A stretch of 64,000 nt of DNA, taken from the NCBI GenBank assembly GCA_964615375.1, contig CAZTOW010000040.1:29513-93512 (forward strand), in the 5' to 3' direction. Each line of letters opens with the position of its first letter. Position 1 is the stretch's first letter. This stretch comes from CAZKWG01 sp964615375 (GTDB lineage: Bacteria > Myxococcota_A > UBA796 > CAZKWG01). A model generated the notes under the pieces. That model worked only from the letters and a program-made list of their open reading frames with translations, was not told where the DNA came from and did no database searches. Positions 33,333 to 42,260 of the stretch are shown one piece after another. The position numbers were made by a program, and so were the translations under genes.

Positions 33333-34415
33333 ATGGCGAGCCCCCCCGCCGTCCAGGACGGCCGCGTCGATATCAAGAGCCTGGACCGCGCCGGCCTGGA
33401 GAGCTTCATGGTCGGCGTGGGCAAGGAGCGCTTCCGCGCGCTGCAGGTCTACAAGTGGATGTGGCAGCGCGGCGTGGGCAGCTTCGCCGAGATGAGCAAC
33501 ATCGCCCGCGAGGCCCGCGAGGATCTGGCGGGGAAGGCGGCGATCACCTGGCTGAAGACGGACGCGGTGCTGACCAGCCGCGACGGCACGAAGAAGTTCC
33601 TCTGGCGCACCTACGACGGGCACGCCATCGAGAGCGTGCTCATCCCCGACCCCGACCACCCGGGCGGCCCGCGCCTCACCCTGTGTGTTTCCACACAGGT
33701 CGGCTGCGCCATGGCCTGCTCCTTCTGCCTGACCGGGGACCTCGGGCTCAAGCGCCACCTGCTGCCGAGCGAGATCGCCAACCAGCCGCTGCAGGTCTCG
33801 GCCACCCTCGCCCCGGGCGAGCGCATCACGAACCTCGTCTTCATGGGCATGGGCGAGCCGCTCCACAACTACGACAACCTGGTCATCGCCCTGCGCAACC
33901 TGCTGGACGGCGACGGGCAGAACTACTCGCACCGCAAGATCACGGTGAGCACGGTGGGCCTGGTCCCGGCCATGAAGCGCCTGGCGAACGAGCTGCCGGT
34001 GAACCTGGCCGTGAGCCTGAACGCCACCACCGAGGAGCAGCGCCGCCACGTCATGCCGCTCACGCGACGGTACTCGCTCGACGAGCTCATGCAGACCTGC
34101 CGCGAGCTCCCGCTCCCGCCGGGCAAGCGCATCACCTTCGAGTACGTGATGATGGCGGGCTTCAACGACAGCCTCGACGACGCGAAGCGGCTGGTGAAGC
34201 TGCTGCACGGCATCAAGTCCAAGGTGAACCTGATCCCCTACAACGAGAACCCCGACCGCGACATCCGGCGTCCGAGCGCCGAGAACGTCAAGAACTTCCA
34301 GCACTACATGGTCAACCGGGGCGTCCACACCTCCGTCCGCACCACCCGCGGCATCGACATCTCCGCGGCCTGCGGGCAGCTGGGGAAGGCGGCGGAGGCC
34401 CGGGCGGCGGGTTGA
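33333..34415 (+). CDS. rlmN: Dual-specificity 23S rRNA/tRNA methyltransferase RlmN
   Basis: 360 residues from the ATG at 33333 with GGAG upstream. Radical-SAM CxxxCxxC at Cys125/129/132 (CAMACSFC), the conserved Cys118 (TLCVSTQVGC) and the C-terminal Cys347 (SAACGQLG) match the two mechanistic cysteines of RlmN; VFMGMGEPLHNYDN is the SAM-binding GEP segment. It methylates C2 of A2503 in 23S rRNA and A37 in some tRNAs. A perfect hairpin with rare codons sits at 33681-33698, noted separately. Confidence 0.97.
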   Translation: MASPPAVQDGRVDIKSLDRAGLESFMVGVGKERFRALQVYKWMWQRGVGSFAEMSNIAREAREDLAGKAAITWLKTDAVLTSRDGTKKFLWRTYDGHAIESVLIPDPDHPGGPRLTLCVSTQVGCAMACSFCLTGDLGLKRHLLPSEIANQPLQVSATLAPGERITNLVFMGMGEPLHNYDNLVIALRNLLDGDGQNYSHRKITVSTVGLVPAMKRLANELPVNLAVSLNATTEEQRRHVMPLTRRYSLDELMQTCRELPLPPGKRITFEYVMMAGFNDSLDDAKRLVKLLHGIKSKVNLIPYNENPDRDIRRPSAENVKNFQHYMVNRGVHTSVRTTRGIDISAACGQLGKAAEARAAG

Positions 34416-34421
34416 GCGGGC

Positions 34422-35171
34422 TCAGGCCCCGAGCGTCCGCACCACCAGCGAGGCCCCCGCCAGCAGCAGCAGCGCGAACACGCCGAGCCGGAAGCGCCGC
34501 GGGTCCAGCCGCACGTGGAGGCGCTGTCCCAGCGCGAGCCCGACGATCAGCGCTGGGACCAGCGCGGCGCTCTGGGTGAGCGAGCTGGCCGTGATCGTCC
34601 CCGCCAGCAGATAGCGCAGCACCAGCAGCAGGTTCAGCGCGGACCAGGTCGCGGACAGCGTGGCCCGAAAGCGCCCCTTGTCCGGCAGCTCCCGCCCCAC
34701 GACCCAGACCAGCAGCGGCCCCCCGCAGGAGAACAGCCCGTGGATCACGCCCGCGCCCAGCAGGGCCGCGATCCGCGTCGCCTCCGGGAGCGGCCCGGCC
34801 CCCTGGGCTCCCCACAGCATCCGCCCCAGCTCCAGCGCGGCGAGCGCGACCACCAGCGCGCCGAAGACGGCCTTGATCCACACCTGCTCATGCAGCGAGA
34901 ACAGGGCCAGGCCCACCAGCACCCCCGGCAGCATCCACCGCGCCACGCTCTGCCTCAGCACGCGGTGGTCGATGTGGGCGCGGTTCCGCCAGCACAAGAG
35001 CAGCGAGAGCGCCAGGTTCACCGGGACGATGGCCGCCAGCACCTCGTCCAGCGGCAGAAAACCCGACGCCAGGGTGAGCGTGATGACCGTGGCGCCGAAG
35101 CCCGCGGTGGCCTCCACGGTGAAGGCCAGGGTCACGATGAGGACGAGCGCGAGGAGCGGTGTCACCTGCAC
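34422..35171 (-). CDS. TauE/SafE (TSUP) family membrane transporter
   Basis: About 249 residues, eight hydrophobic segments in two similar halves: AFTVEATAGFGATVITLTLAS and GAGVIHGLFSCGGPLLVWVVG are the repeat signatures of TSUP permeases, thought to export sulfur-containing anions or organic acids. No ATG is available; GTG at 35171 (AAGGGG 4 nt before) or 35165 starts it. It begins 8 bp after the amidohydrolase stop, so the two are likely one operon. Confidence 0.85.
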   Translation of the reverse strand: MQVTPLLALVLIVTLAFTVEATAGFGATVITLTLASGFLPLDEVLAAIVPVNLALSLLLCWRNRAHIDHRVLRQSVARWMLPGVLVGLALFSLHEQVWIKAVFGALVVALAALELGRMLWGAQGAGPLPEATRIAALLGAGVIHGLFSCGGPLLVWVVGRELPDKGRFRATLSATWSALNLLLVLRYLLAGTITASSLTQSAALVPALIVGLALGQRLHVRLDPRRFRLGVFALLLLAGASLVVRTLGA

Positions 35172-35179
35172 CTGACCCC

Positions 35180-36943
35180 TTAGCTGCTGCCGAGGCGCAC
35201 CAGCCGACCGGGGCGCTCGCCCGTGAGCTGGTCCTGCTCCAGGATGACGCGCCCGCCGACCACGGTGGCGCGGTAGCCCTCCGCGTCCTGGAGCAGCCGG
35301 CTCCCGCCCGCGGGCAGGTCGCGCACCAGCCGGGGCGCCCGGAGCGAGAGCCTCGCGTGGTCGATGACGTTCAGGTCCGCCCGCATCCCCGGTCGCACCA
35401 GCCCCCGGTCCTTCAAGCCCAGGTGGAGCGCGCCCGCGGCGCTGAGCTGACGCACCGCCCAGGCCAGCGGCAACCTGCCCTCGGCCCGGTCGCGCGTCCA
35501 GTGGGTGAGCAGGAAGGTGGAGAAGCTGGCGTCGCAGATGGTGCCGACGTGGGCCCCGCCGTCCGACAGGCCGGGCAGGGCCAGCGGGTGCGTCATCATC
35601 GTCGCCACGTTGTCCAGGTTGAACTCGCTGTAGTTGAAGATCGGGAAGTAGATCAGCGCCCGCCCCTCGTCGTCGAGCAGCGCGTCCAGGATGGCCTCCA
35701 GCGGCGTGACCCCGCGGGTCCAGGCGTCGGCCCCCAGCGAGGCCATCCCGGAGGGCTCGTAGTCGGGGCGCTCGCCCAGCCGGAACATGCGGAAGGAGAT
35801 GCGGTCGATCATCGACAGCAGCAGGTCCACCAGGGGTGGAATGGAGGAGCCCTCCCCGGAGACGCGGCCGATGGGCTCGGTCAGCAGGCGCTGGCGGAAC
35901 GCCGGGTTCCGGAGCTGCGCGACCCGCTCGGCGAGGGGGAGGTGGGCGATGGCGCGGTAGGAGGGGTGACCGACGAAGGGGTGGAAGGTGGCGGTCAGGC
36001 CGAGGATCACGCCGATCCCGCGGGGCGCCACCTGCACGCGCATGAGGTGTCCGGCCGCCGTCGCCGCCTCCACCCGGGCCAGGATGCGCCGCCACTGCTC
36101 CGGCTCCTGGTCCCGCTGGGAGAGCGAGATGGAGAGCGGGCGCCCCGGCGCCGCCTCCGCCATGCGCTCGATGAGGTCGAACTCCCCGTCGAAGGGCTCC
36201 GGTCCGCGGGCGATGTCGAAGTCGGAGACCACCTGGATCACGCCGTGGTCGAGCCCGTCGAGCGCGCTCGCGATCCCGGCGAGCTCGGCCGCGCTGGCCT
36301 CCGACGCCGGGGTGGCCGCGCCGGAGCGCGCCCGGTGGTTGTCCGAGCGCCCGGTGGAGAAGCCCGCCGCCCCGGCCTCCAGGGCCCGCCGCAGCGCCCC
36401 GCGCATGGCCAGGATGTCCGCCTCGGTCGCTGCCTCTCCGCGCAGCCCCCGCTCGCCCATGGCCCAGACCCGGAGGCAGTCGTGGGGCACCTGCAGGGCG
36501 AAGTCCAGGGTGTGCGGCGCCGCGTCCAGCGCGTCCATGTAGGCCTCGAAGCTCTCCCAGCCCCAGCGGATGCCCTCGGCGAGCGCCGAGCCCGGGATGT
36601 CCTCCACCCCCTCCATGAGCGCGATGAGCGCCTCCCGGTCGGCCTCGCGGCAGGGGGCGAAGCCCACCCCGCAGTTCCCTGCGACCACGGTGGTCACCCC
36701 GTGGGCCGCGCTCGGCAGCAGGTCCGGGTCCCAGGAGAGCTGCCCGTCATAGTGGGTGTGCAGATCGACGAAGCCCGGCGTCACGATGGCCCCGTCCGCG
36801 TCGATCGTGCGCTCGGCGCGCTCGCCTCGGAGATCGCCCACCGCGACCACGCGCGCGCCACGAACGCCGACGTCCGCGCGCCGGGGCGCCTCGCCGGAGC
36901 CGTCCACCAGGATGCCGTCTCGGATCAGGAGCTCGTAGGACAT
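35180..36943 (-). CDS. D-aminoacylase-like amidohydrolase
   Basis: About 587 residues from the ATG at 36943. TPGFVDLHTHYDGQLSWDP carries the metal-binding HxH of the amidohydrolase superfamily; the Cys in GNCGVGFAPC and the C-terminal GLSDGGAHVG Asp match N-acyl-D-amino-acid deacylases. Length is slightly above D-aminoacylase (about 480), closer to larger relatives. It probably removes an acyl or carbamoyl group from amino-acid derivatives. Paired with a TSUP transporter downstream, divergent from mtnP (155 bp). Confidence 0.88.
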   Translation of the reverse strand: MSYELLIRDGILVDGSGEAPRRADVGVRGARVVAVGDLRGERAERTIDADGAIVTPGFVDLHTHYDGQLSWDPDLLPSAAHGVTTVVAGNCGVGFAPCREADREALIALMEGVEDIPGSALAEGIRWGWESFEAYMDALDAAPHTLDFALQVPHDCLRVWAMGERGLRGEAATEADILAMRGALRRALEAGAAGFSTGRSDNHRARSGAATPASEASAAELAGIASALDGLDHGVIQVVSDFDIARGPEPFDGEFDLIERMAEAAPGRPLSISLSQRDQEPEQWRRILARVEAATAAGHLMRVQVAPRGIGVILGLTATFHPFVGHPSYRAIAHLPLAERVAQLRNPAFRQRLLTEPIGRVSGEGSSIPPLVDLLLSMIDRISFRMFRLGERPDYEPSGMASLGADAWTRGVTPLEAILDALLDDEGRALIYFPIFNYSEFNLDNVATMMTHPLALPGLSDGGAHVGTICDASFSTFLLTHWTRDRAEGRLPLAWAVRQLSAAGALHLGLKDRGLVRPGMRADLNVIDHARLSLRAPRLVRDLPAGGSRLLQDAEGYRATVVGGRVILEQDQLTGERPGRLVRLGSS

Positions 36944-37098
36944 GGCACAAGATGGCATGTTTTCTGCGCGCACGCCGCAAGCCCGCGCGCCCTCCCGGCG
37001 GGATCGCGGGCCCTCCACCCCCGCGCGCCTGTCCTGTGCCACAATCGCCTCCCGGCGGCTCCCGGGCTAAAGGGGCCCGTCACGTATCGGAGGCATTC

Positions 37099-37986
37099 AT
37101 GGCACTGCGAATCGGGGTGATCGGCGGCAGCGGGCTCTACGCGATGGAGGGCCTCGCGCACCTCCGCGAGGAGCGCGTCACGACGCCGTTCGGCGACCCC
37201 TCGGACGCCTACATGATCGGCGCGGTCGACGGTGTCCATCAGGTGGGCACCGGCGAGCCGGTAGAGCTCGTCTTCCTGCCCCGCCACGGCCGCGGCCACC
37301 GGTTCACGCCGTCCGAGGTGCCTTATCGCGCCAACATCTTCGGCATGAAGAAGCTCGGCGTGAGCTGGATCATCAGCGTGAGCGCCGTGGGCTCGCTGCG
37401 CGAGGACGTGGCCCCCGGGCACGTCGTCGTCATCGATCAGTTCATCGACAAGACCCACGGTCGCGCCCAGACCTTCTTCGGCGGCGGCGTCGTCGCTCAC
37501 GTCGCCTTCGGCGACCCGGTCTGCCCGACCCTGCGCACCATCCTGCTGCAGTCGGCCCGGCACGCGGGCGCCGTGGTCCACGACGGCGGCACCTACGTCT
37601 GCATGGAGGGCCCGGCCTTCTCCACGCGCGCCGAGAGCAACCTGCACCGCTCCTGGGGCGCCACCGTCATCGGCATGACCAACATGCCGGAGGCGAAGCT
37701 GGCCCGCGAGGCGGAGATCTCCTATGCCACGCTGGCGATGTCCACCGATTACGACTGCTGGCACGAGGAGCACGACGCGGTCACGGTCGATCAGGTCATC
37801 GCCGTGCTCAACGCGAACGTGAGCCTGTCCAAGCGCATCATCCAGGAGGCGGTGCCGCGCATCGCCGCCTACGACGGCCCCTCTCCCCAGTCCAGCGCCC
37901 TGCGGAACTCCATCCTCACCGCGCCGAGCGCGATCAGCGCCGAGGCCAAGGAGCGCCTCGCCTTGCTGATCGGGAAGTACGTTTGA
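37099..37986 (+). CDS. mtnP: S-methyl-5'-thioadenosine phosphorylase
   Basis: 295 residues from the ATG at 37099, 5 nt after GGAGG. GVIGGSGLY phosphate loop, FLPRHGRGHRFTPSEVPYRAN, MEGPAFSTRAESNLHRSWGA and MSTDYDCW match MTA phosphorylases, including the Asp residues at the purine N7 site. It splits methylthioadenosine into adenine and methylthioribose-1-phosphate. Its stop overlaps the next ATG (TGATG), so it heads an operon with a TPR lipoprotein and a RodZ-like gene. Confidence 0.95.
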   Translation: MALRIGVIGGSGLYAMEGLAHLREERVTTPFGDPSDAYMIGAVDGVHQVGTGEPVELVFLPRHGRGHRFTPSEVPYRANIFGMKKLGVSWIISVSAVGSLREDVAPGHVVVIDQFIDKTHGRAQTFFGGGVVAHVAFGDPVCPTLRTILLQSARHAGAVVHDGGTYVCMEGPAFSTRAESNLHRSWGATVIGMTNMPEAKLAREAEISYATLAMSTDYDCWHEEHDAVTVDQVIAVLNANVSLSKRIIQEAVPRIAAYDGPSPQSSALRNSILTAPSAISAEAKERLALLIGKYV

Positions 37987-38717
37987 TGACGCCGCTCCTG
38001 CTCGCCCTCGCGCTGGCCTGCGTGGGGCCGAAGAAGCAGGCGCGGGCCGCCGCCCAGCTCGAGCTGGGCTCGGCGTACCTGGAGGAGCGGAACCCGGAGG
38101 GCGCCATCGAGGCCCTCCGGGTGGCCGTCAAGCTCGACCGTCGCAACTACGCCGCCTGGGAGAAGCTGGCGCTCGCCTACATGGCGCGCGGGGCCTCCGA
38201 CGAGGCGCGCGACGCCTTCCGCCACGCCCTGCGCATCCAGCCGGACAGCGCGCAGATCCTGAACAACTACGGACTCCTGCTGCTGAGCGAGGGTGAGCTC
38301 GAGGAGGCGGTGACGGCCTTCGAGCACGCGCTCGAGGACCTGACCTACCGGAAGCCGGCCCTGGTCCTGAACAACCTCGGCTTCACGCTGTTCGAGCTCG
38401 GGCGCAACGACGAGGCGCTTCGCCGCCTGGACGAGGCCGTGGCCCGCTCGCCGAGCCTGTGCCCTGCGCGCTTTCACCGCGGGCTGGTCCACCAGGCGCT
38501 GGGCTCGCTGGACGCCGCGATGAGCGATCTGGACGCCGTCATCGAGCAGTGCGGGGACGAGGCGCCCGGCGCCTACTACCACGCCGCCCAGGTGCTGCTG
38601 GCCCAGGGCAACCGCGTGGCGGCCGAGGCCTACGCGCAGAACGTCCTGCGCCTGGTCCCCGACGATCCGAAGCTCCGGGACGCCGCGAAGGCGCTGCTGG
38701 CCGAAGCGGGGGACTGA
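37986..38717 (+). CDS. TPR lipoprotein (PilF/PilW-like)
   Basis: 243 residues. The signal ends in lipobox LALAC. About five TPR units follow (AQLELGSAYLEERN, AWEKLALAYMARG, ILNNYGLLLLSEGELEEA, VLNNLGFTLFELGRNDEA, HHAAQ-like helix). Its place before a RodZ-like gene matches the pilF-rodZ gene order of many proteobacteria, where PilF aids type IV pilus secretin assembly. An adjacent TTG at 37983 is also in frame. Confidence 0.78.
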   Translation: MTPLLLALALACVGPKKQARAAAQLELGSAYLEERNPEGAIEALRVAVKLDRRNYAAWEKLALAYMARGASDEARDAFRHALRIQPDSAQILNNYGLLLLSEGELEEAVTAFEHALEDLTYRKPALVLNNLGFTLFELGRNDEALRRLDEAVARSPSLCPARFHRGLVHQALGSLDAAMSDLDAVIEQCGDEAPGAYYHAAQVLLAQGNRVAAEAYAQNVLRLVPDDPKLRDAAKALLAEAGD

Positions 38718-39362
38718 GTGCGCGACCTCAAGCGCGAGCGGGAGCGCCTGGGTCTGAGCCGCGAGGAGGTCGCGGCCCAGACACGGATCCCCTTGCGCTA
38801 CGTGGACGCGCTGGAGGAGGCGCAGGACGCCGCGGCCAACCCGCCGCCCTTCCTGTTCGGCTACCGCCGCCAGTACGAGAGCTTCCTGGACAGCCTGAGC
38901 GACGGCGCCGTGCCCACCGCGGAGAGCGGGCCTGCGCCCTACGTCCGCGCCGAGGTCCCGCCGGAGGTGGAGGCCGAGGTGGAGGCCCCGCGCCGGGTGC
39001 CGGTGGCCCGGCTCGTGCTGGGCGGCTTCCTGGCGACGCTGATCATCGCGCTGGTGGGCAAGCTCTCGGTCACCCTCGCCGATCGCCCGGCCGCCCCGCC
39101 GCCCGAGCCCGAGATCCCCGTCCAGAAGCTGGAGCTCCGCGCCATCGAGCCCACGAAGGTGACGGTGGAGGCGGACGGGCAGACCCTGTTCACCGGGACG
39201 CTGGAGCCTGGGGCCGCCCGCACCTTCGAGGGGCGCGAGCGGATCTCGGTGGACGCCTCGGATCTCACGCGCCTCGCCGTCCGCCACGAGGGCCTTCGGA
39301 TCGAGCCGCTCGGCAACCTCTCCTATGGCCGGCGCCTGGTGTTCATCCAGGAAAAACCCTGA
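38718..39362 (+). CDS. RodZ-like helix-turn-helix membrane protein
   Basis: 214 residues with a GTG start. N-terminal HTH (LKRERERLGLSREEVAAQT, IPLRYVDALEE), a membrane helix at about 95-115 (LVLGGFLATLIIALVG) and a C-terminal beta domain similar to DUF4115 (VTVEADGQTLFTGTLEPGA). RodZ ties MreB filaments to the elongation machinery; this copy is short, so a RodZ-related cell-shape or pilus-linked role is plausible. It starts at the base after the TPR gene stop. Confidence 0.8.
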   Translation: MRDLKRERERLGLSREEVAAQTRIPLRYVDALEEAQDAAANPPPFLFGYRRQYESFLDSLSDGAVPTAESGPAPYVRAEVPPEVEAEVEAPRRVPVARLVLGGFLATLIIALVGKLSVTLADRPAAPPPEPEIPVQKLELRAIEPTKVTVEADGQTLFTGTLEPGAARTFEGRERISVDASDLTRLAVRHEGLRIEPLGNLSYGRRLVFIQEKP

Positions 39363-39369
39363 GGTCCCC

Positions 39370-40722
39370 ATGGCTGGAAGCCCGCTTCAGTCCCGGGTGG
39401 AGGCGATCCGCCGCCTGACCCGTAGGTCCGCCGGGCCCGCGCTGCGCCGCGCGCTGGGCAAGAGCCGGCCCGAGGACATCGCCGAGGCGCTGTCCCACCT
39501 CGCGCCCGCCGAGCAGCGCCTCCTGCTGGGCAACATCGAGGACGACCAGCAGGCCTCCGACGTGCTCGTGCAGCTCGAGGACATGGACCTTCACCGCGTG
39601 GTCCACCTCTTCGACTTCCAGCGCCTCGTCCGCCTCTTCCAGAAGATGGAGGCTGACGACGCCGCCGACCTCATCGGCCGCCTGCCCGACGAGCTCCAGA
39701 GCCGCGTGCTCTCGGCCATCAAGGGCGAGGAGAAGGAGCAGGTCGAGGACCTGCTGGCCTGGCCCGAGGACTCGGCGGGCCGAATCATGCAGCCGGTCGC
39801 CTTCCGGCTCAACGACACCCAGACCTGCCGCGAGGCCATCGAGGCGCTTCAGCACGCCGAGAACGTAGAGATGGTGTTCTATCTCTACGCCGACAACGAG
39901 GCGGGGCAACTGGTCGGCGTGACCAGCCTGCGCAACCTGCTGACCCACCCGCCCTCCACGCGCATCGCCGACGTCATGACGCCGGACGTGATCACGGTCC
40001 CGCCGGAGGCCGACCAGGAGGACGTCGCCAAGATCGTGAGCCGCTACGGGCTCCTGGCCGTCCCCGTCGTGGACGAGGGGCGGCGCATGCTCGGCATCGT
40101 CACCGTCGATGACGTCGTGCACGTCATCAAGGAGGAGGCGGCCGAGGACATGATGCTCATGGCCGGTATGGGCGACGAGGTCGACCCCAACGCCGGCACC
40201 GTGATCCAGGCGGCCAAGACGCGGCTGCCCTGGCTCTTCGTCACGATGGGCGGCGGGCTCATCACCTCCGAGATCATCCAGCGGGTCCAGCCCATGCTGG
40301 CGGGCGAGGCCGTGCTGGTGGCCTTCATCCCGGTCATCATGGGCATGGGCGGAAACGTCGGCATCCAGGCCGCCACCATCGCCGTGCGCAACCTGGCCAC
40401 CGGGGCGGCGTCCTCAGTGGGCATGGGCACGGTCATGTTCCGCGAGATGCGCGTGGGCTTCCTGGTCGGTATGGCCTTCGCCCTCTGCGTGGGGGGCTTC
40501 GCCGCGCTGCGCAACGCCGATCCCACGCTCGGCGCCGCCATCGCCATCGCCGGCATCGTGCAGCTCACGATGGCCGCCACTTTCGGCACGGGCATCCCGG
40601 CCCTGATGGCGCGGCTCGGAGTGGACCCGGCGGTGGCGACCGGGCCCTTCGTGACCACCGGCATCGACATGCTGGGGATCGCGGTCTACTTCTCGACCTG
40701 CCTCCTCATCCTTCAGCTCTGA
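39370..40722 (+). CDS. mgtE: Magnesium transporter MgtE
   Basis: 450 residues from the ATG at 39370 with GAGGTC before it. MgtE-N superhelical region (LIGRLPDELQSRVLSAI), two CBS units (VMTPDVITVPPEADQ, VVDEGRRMLGIVTVDDV) and five membrane helices with the pore motif PVIMGMGGNVGIQAATIAVRN and ATGPFVTTGIDMLG. The N and CBS regions act as the Mg2+ sensor. Its stop region carries the GAGG that probably serves recO. Confidence 0.95.
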   Translation: MAGSPLQSRVEAIRRLTRRSAGPALRRALGKSRPEDIAEALSHLAPAEQRLLLGNIEDDQQASDVLVQLEDMDLHRVVHLFDFQRLVRLFQKMEADDAADLIGRLPDELQSRVLSAIKGEEKEQVEDLLAWPEDSAGRIMQPVAFRLNDTQTCREAIEALQHAENVEMVFYLYADNEAGQLVGVTSLRNLLTHPPSTRIADVMTPDVITVPPEADQEDVAKIVSRYGLLAVPVVDEGRRMLGIVTVDDVVHVIKEEAAEDMMLMAGMGDEVDPNAGTVIQAAKTRLPWLFVTMGGGLITSEIIQRVQPMLAGEAVLVAFIPVIMGMGGNVGIQAATIAVRNLATGAASSVGMGTVMFREMRVGFLVGMAFALCVGGFAALRNADPTLGAAIAIAGIVQLTMAATFGTGIPALMARLGVDPAVATGPFVTTGIDMLGIAVYFSTCLLILQL

Positions 40723-40729
40723 GGCCCGC

Positions 40730-41479
40730 CTGTCGCGCCGCCCGCCCGAGTGGGAGCCGGCCATCCTGGTCGGCGCCTCCGATTATGGCGACGCCGACCG
40801 GATCGTGCGCCTGCTGACGCCACGCTGGGGGAGGGTCTCGGCGCTGGCCCGGGGGGCGCGGAGGCGGACGCGGCGCTTCGGCGGGGCCCTGGATCTGGGC
40901 AACCGCCTGGACGCGGCGCTGCGGCGGGGGACGGGCTCGCTCTGGCACCTGGACGAGGCCAGCCTGGTGGACGCGCGGCTGGGGGCCCGGCGGGATCTGA
41001 CCCGGCTCGGGCTGCTGGGCTACGCCACCGAGCTGTGTGCCGCGCTCGCCCGCGAGGATCACGAGGAGCCGCGCCTGTTCGGGCTCCTGGACACGGCGGG
41101 CCTGCTGCTCTCGGCGATGACGGGCCCCCCGGGCGCCCTCTTCCGCCTGGGGCTGGAGGCCAAGGCGCTCACCTTCGCCGGGCTCCAGCCCGCGCTCGTC
41201 CGCTGCGTCGGCTGCGAGCAGGCCGCCGGCGAGCCCATGGTCTTCGTGCCCGCCCAGGGCGGCGCCTGGCACGTCCGCTGCCACCCCGGCGAGGGGCTGC
41301 CGGTGAGCCTGGCCTGGCTGGAGGCCGTGGAGCGCGCGCGCCGCACGCCGCTGAAGGAGCTCATCGACGATCCGGCGCCCGACGGCCCCCGGGAGGCCCT
41401 GGCGGAGGCGGTGGAGGCGCACCTCTCGGCGCCCCTGCGCAGCCGCGGCGTGCTCGCGGCTCTGACGAGCGTCGGATAA
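40730..41479 (+). CDS. recO: DNA repair protein RecO, probable CTG start
   Basis: About 249 residues. The conserved RecO N-terminus (AILVGASDYGDADRIVRLLTPRWG) begins before any ATG, GTG or TTG in the frame; the first plausible start is CTG at 40730, 5 nt after GAGG (40721-40724). From the first GTG (40805) the OB-fold would be truncated. The C-terminal part has CVGC plus a later Cys/His pair, a partly degenerate RecO zinc site. RecO loads RecA on SSB-coated DNA with RecR. Confidence 0.82.
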   Translation: MSRRPPEWEPAILVGASDYGDADRIVRLLTPRWGRVSALARGARRRTRRFGGALDLGNRLDAALRRGTGSLWHLDEASLVDARLGARRDLTRLGLLGYATELCAALAREDHEEPRLFGLLDTAGLLLSAMTGPPGALFRLGLEAKALTFAGLQPALVRCVGCEQAAGEPMVFVPAQGGAWHVRCHPGEGLPVSLAWLEAVERARRTPLKELIDDPAPDGPREALAEAVEAHLSAPLRSRGVLAALTSVG

Positions 41480-41489
41480 GGTGGGGAGA

Positions 41490-42260
41490 ATGAGCCGCCT
41501 CCCGCTCGCCCTCGCTCCCCTGCTCGCCGGCTGCGAGGTCCTCCTCCCCTACCTGGAGGAGCAGCGCACCGAGGCCAGCTATGTCTACTGGACCGGCACC
41601 GTGCTGGACGGCCCCTACGCCGATGACGCGGGCGTGTTCTCCGGCGGCGTCATCACGCTCACCGACATGGGCGGCCAGGGCCTGCTGAACGCCCAGGGCG
41701 AGCCGCTGGACGAGCCCTACGAGGTGGAGGGCAGCGAGGGCTCCTGGGTGCTCACGGTGCCCACGAGCACCGAGGTCCTCCTGCGCCTCTCCGGGGACGA
41801 CTTCGTCAACACCGTCTGGGCCGCCGAGACGCCCTCGGGCCGCGCCTACTGGTTCACCGGCGCCCTCTTCGCCCGGCGCGCCGAGGACGTGAGCGAGACC
41901 CTGTCTGAGCTCGCCGGGGGCGGGGTGCTGGGGGGCGGCCCCGCCGACCTCAGCGAGGGCGAGCGGGTCCACCTCTGGGCCGAGCCGCTCTACCCGGAGC
42001 GCTGGGTAGGCGCGAGCTACGCCGTCGTGGACGCCGAGGGCCTCGGCGAGGTGCTGCCGTTCACGGTGGACGACGACGGGACCGTGCGCGCCGCGGGGGC
42101 CGAGGATCCGGTGGACCTCATCCTGGCCGTGGACCTCGCGCCCGGCGACATCACGTTCGAGGCGGCCACGCCGGACGGGAGCCACGTCCTGCTGGCCTGG
42201 CCCGCCCAGGGTGGCGACCTCCTCAACGCCAGCTTCCTCGAGCTCTCGGGTGACCCATGA
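41490..42260 (+). CDS. Uncharacterised lipoprotein
   Basis: About 256 residues. GGGGAG precedes the ATG at 41490 and the signal ends in lipobox LLAGC. The mature part is Asp/Glu-rich beta-type sequence with no domain I recognise (for example YVYWTGTVLDGPYADDAG, GVITLTDMGGQGLLNA). It overlaps the following lipoprotein gene by ATGA, so the two are likely made together as envelope proteins. Confidence 0.7.
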   Translation: MSRLPLALAPLLAGCEVLLPYLEEQRTEASYVYWTGTVLDGPYADDAGVFSGGVITLTDMGGQGLLNAQGEPLDEPYEVEGSEGSWVLTVPTSTEVLLRLSGDDFVNTVWAAETPSGRAYWFTGALFARRAEDVSETLSELAGGGVLGGGPADLSEGERVHLWAEPLYPERWVGASYAVVDAEGLGEVLPFTVDDDGTVRAAGAEDPVDLILAVDLAPGDITFEAATPDGSHVLLAWPAQGGDLLNASFLELSGDP

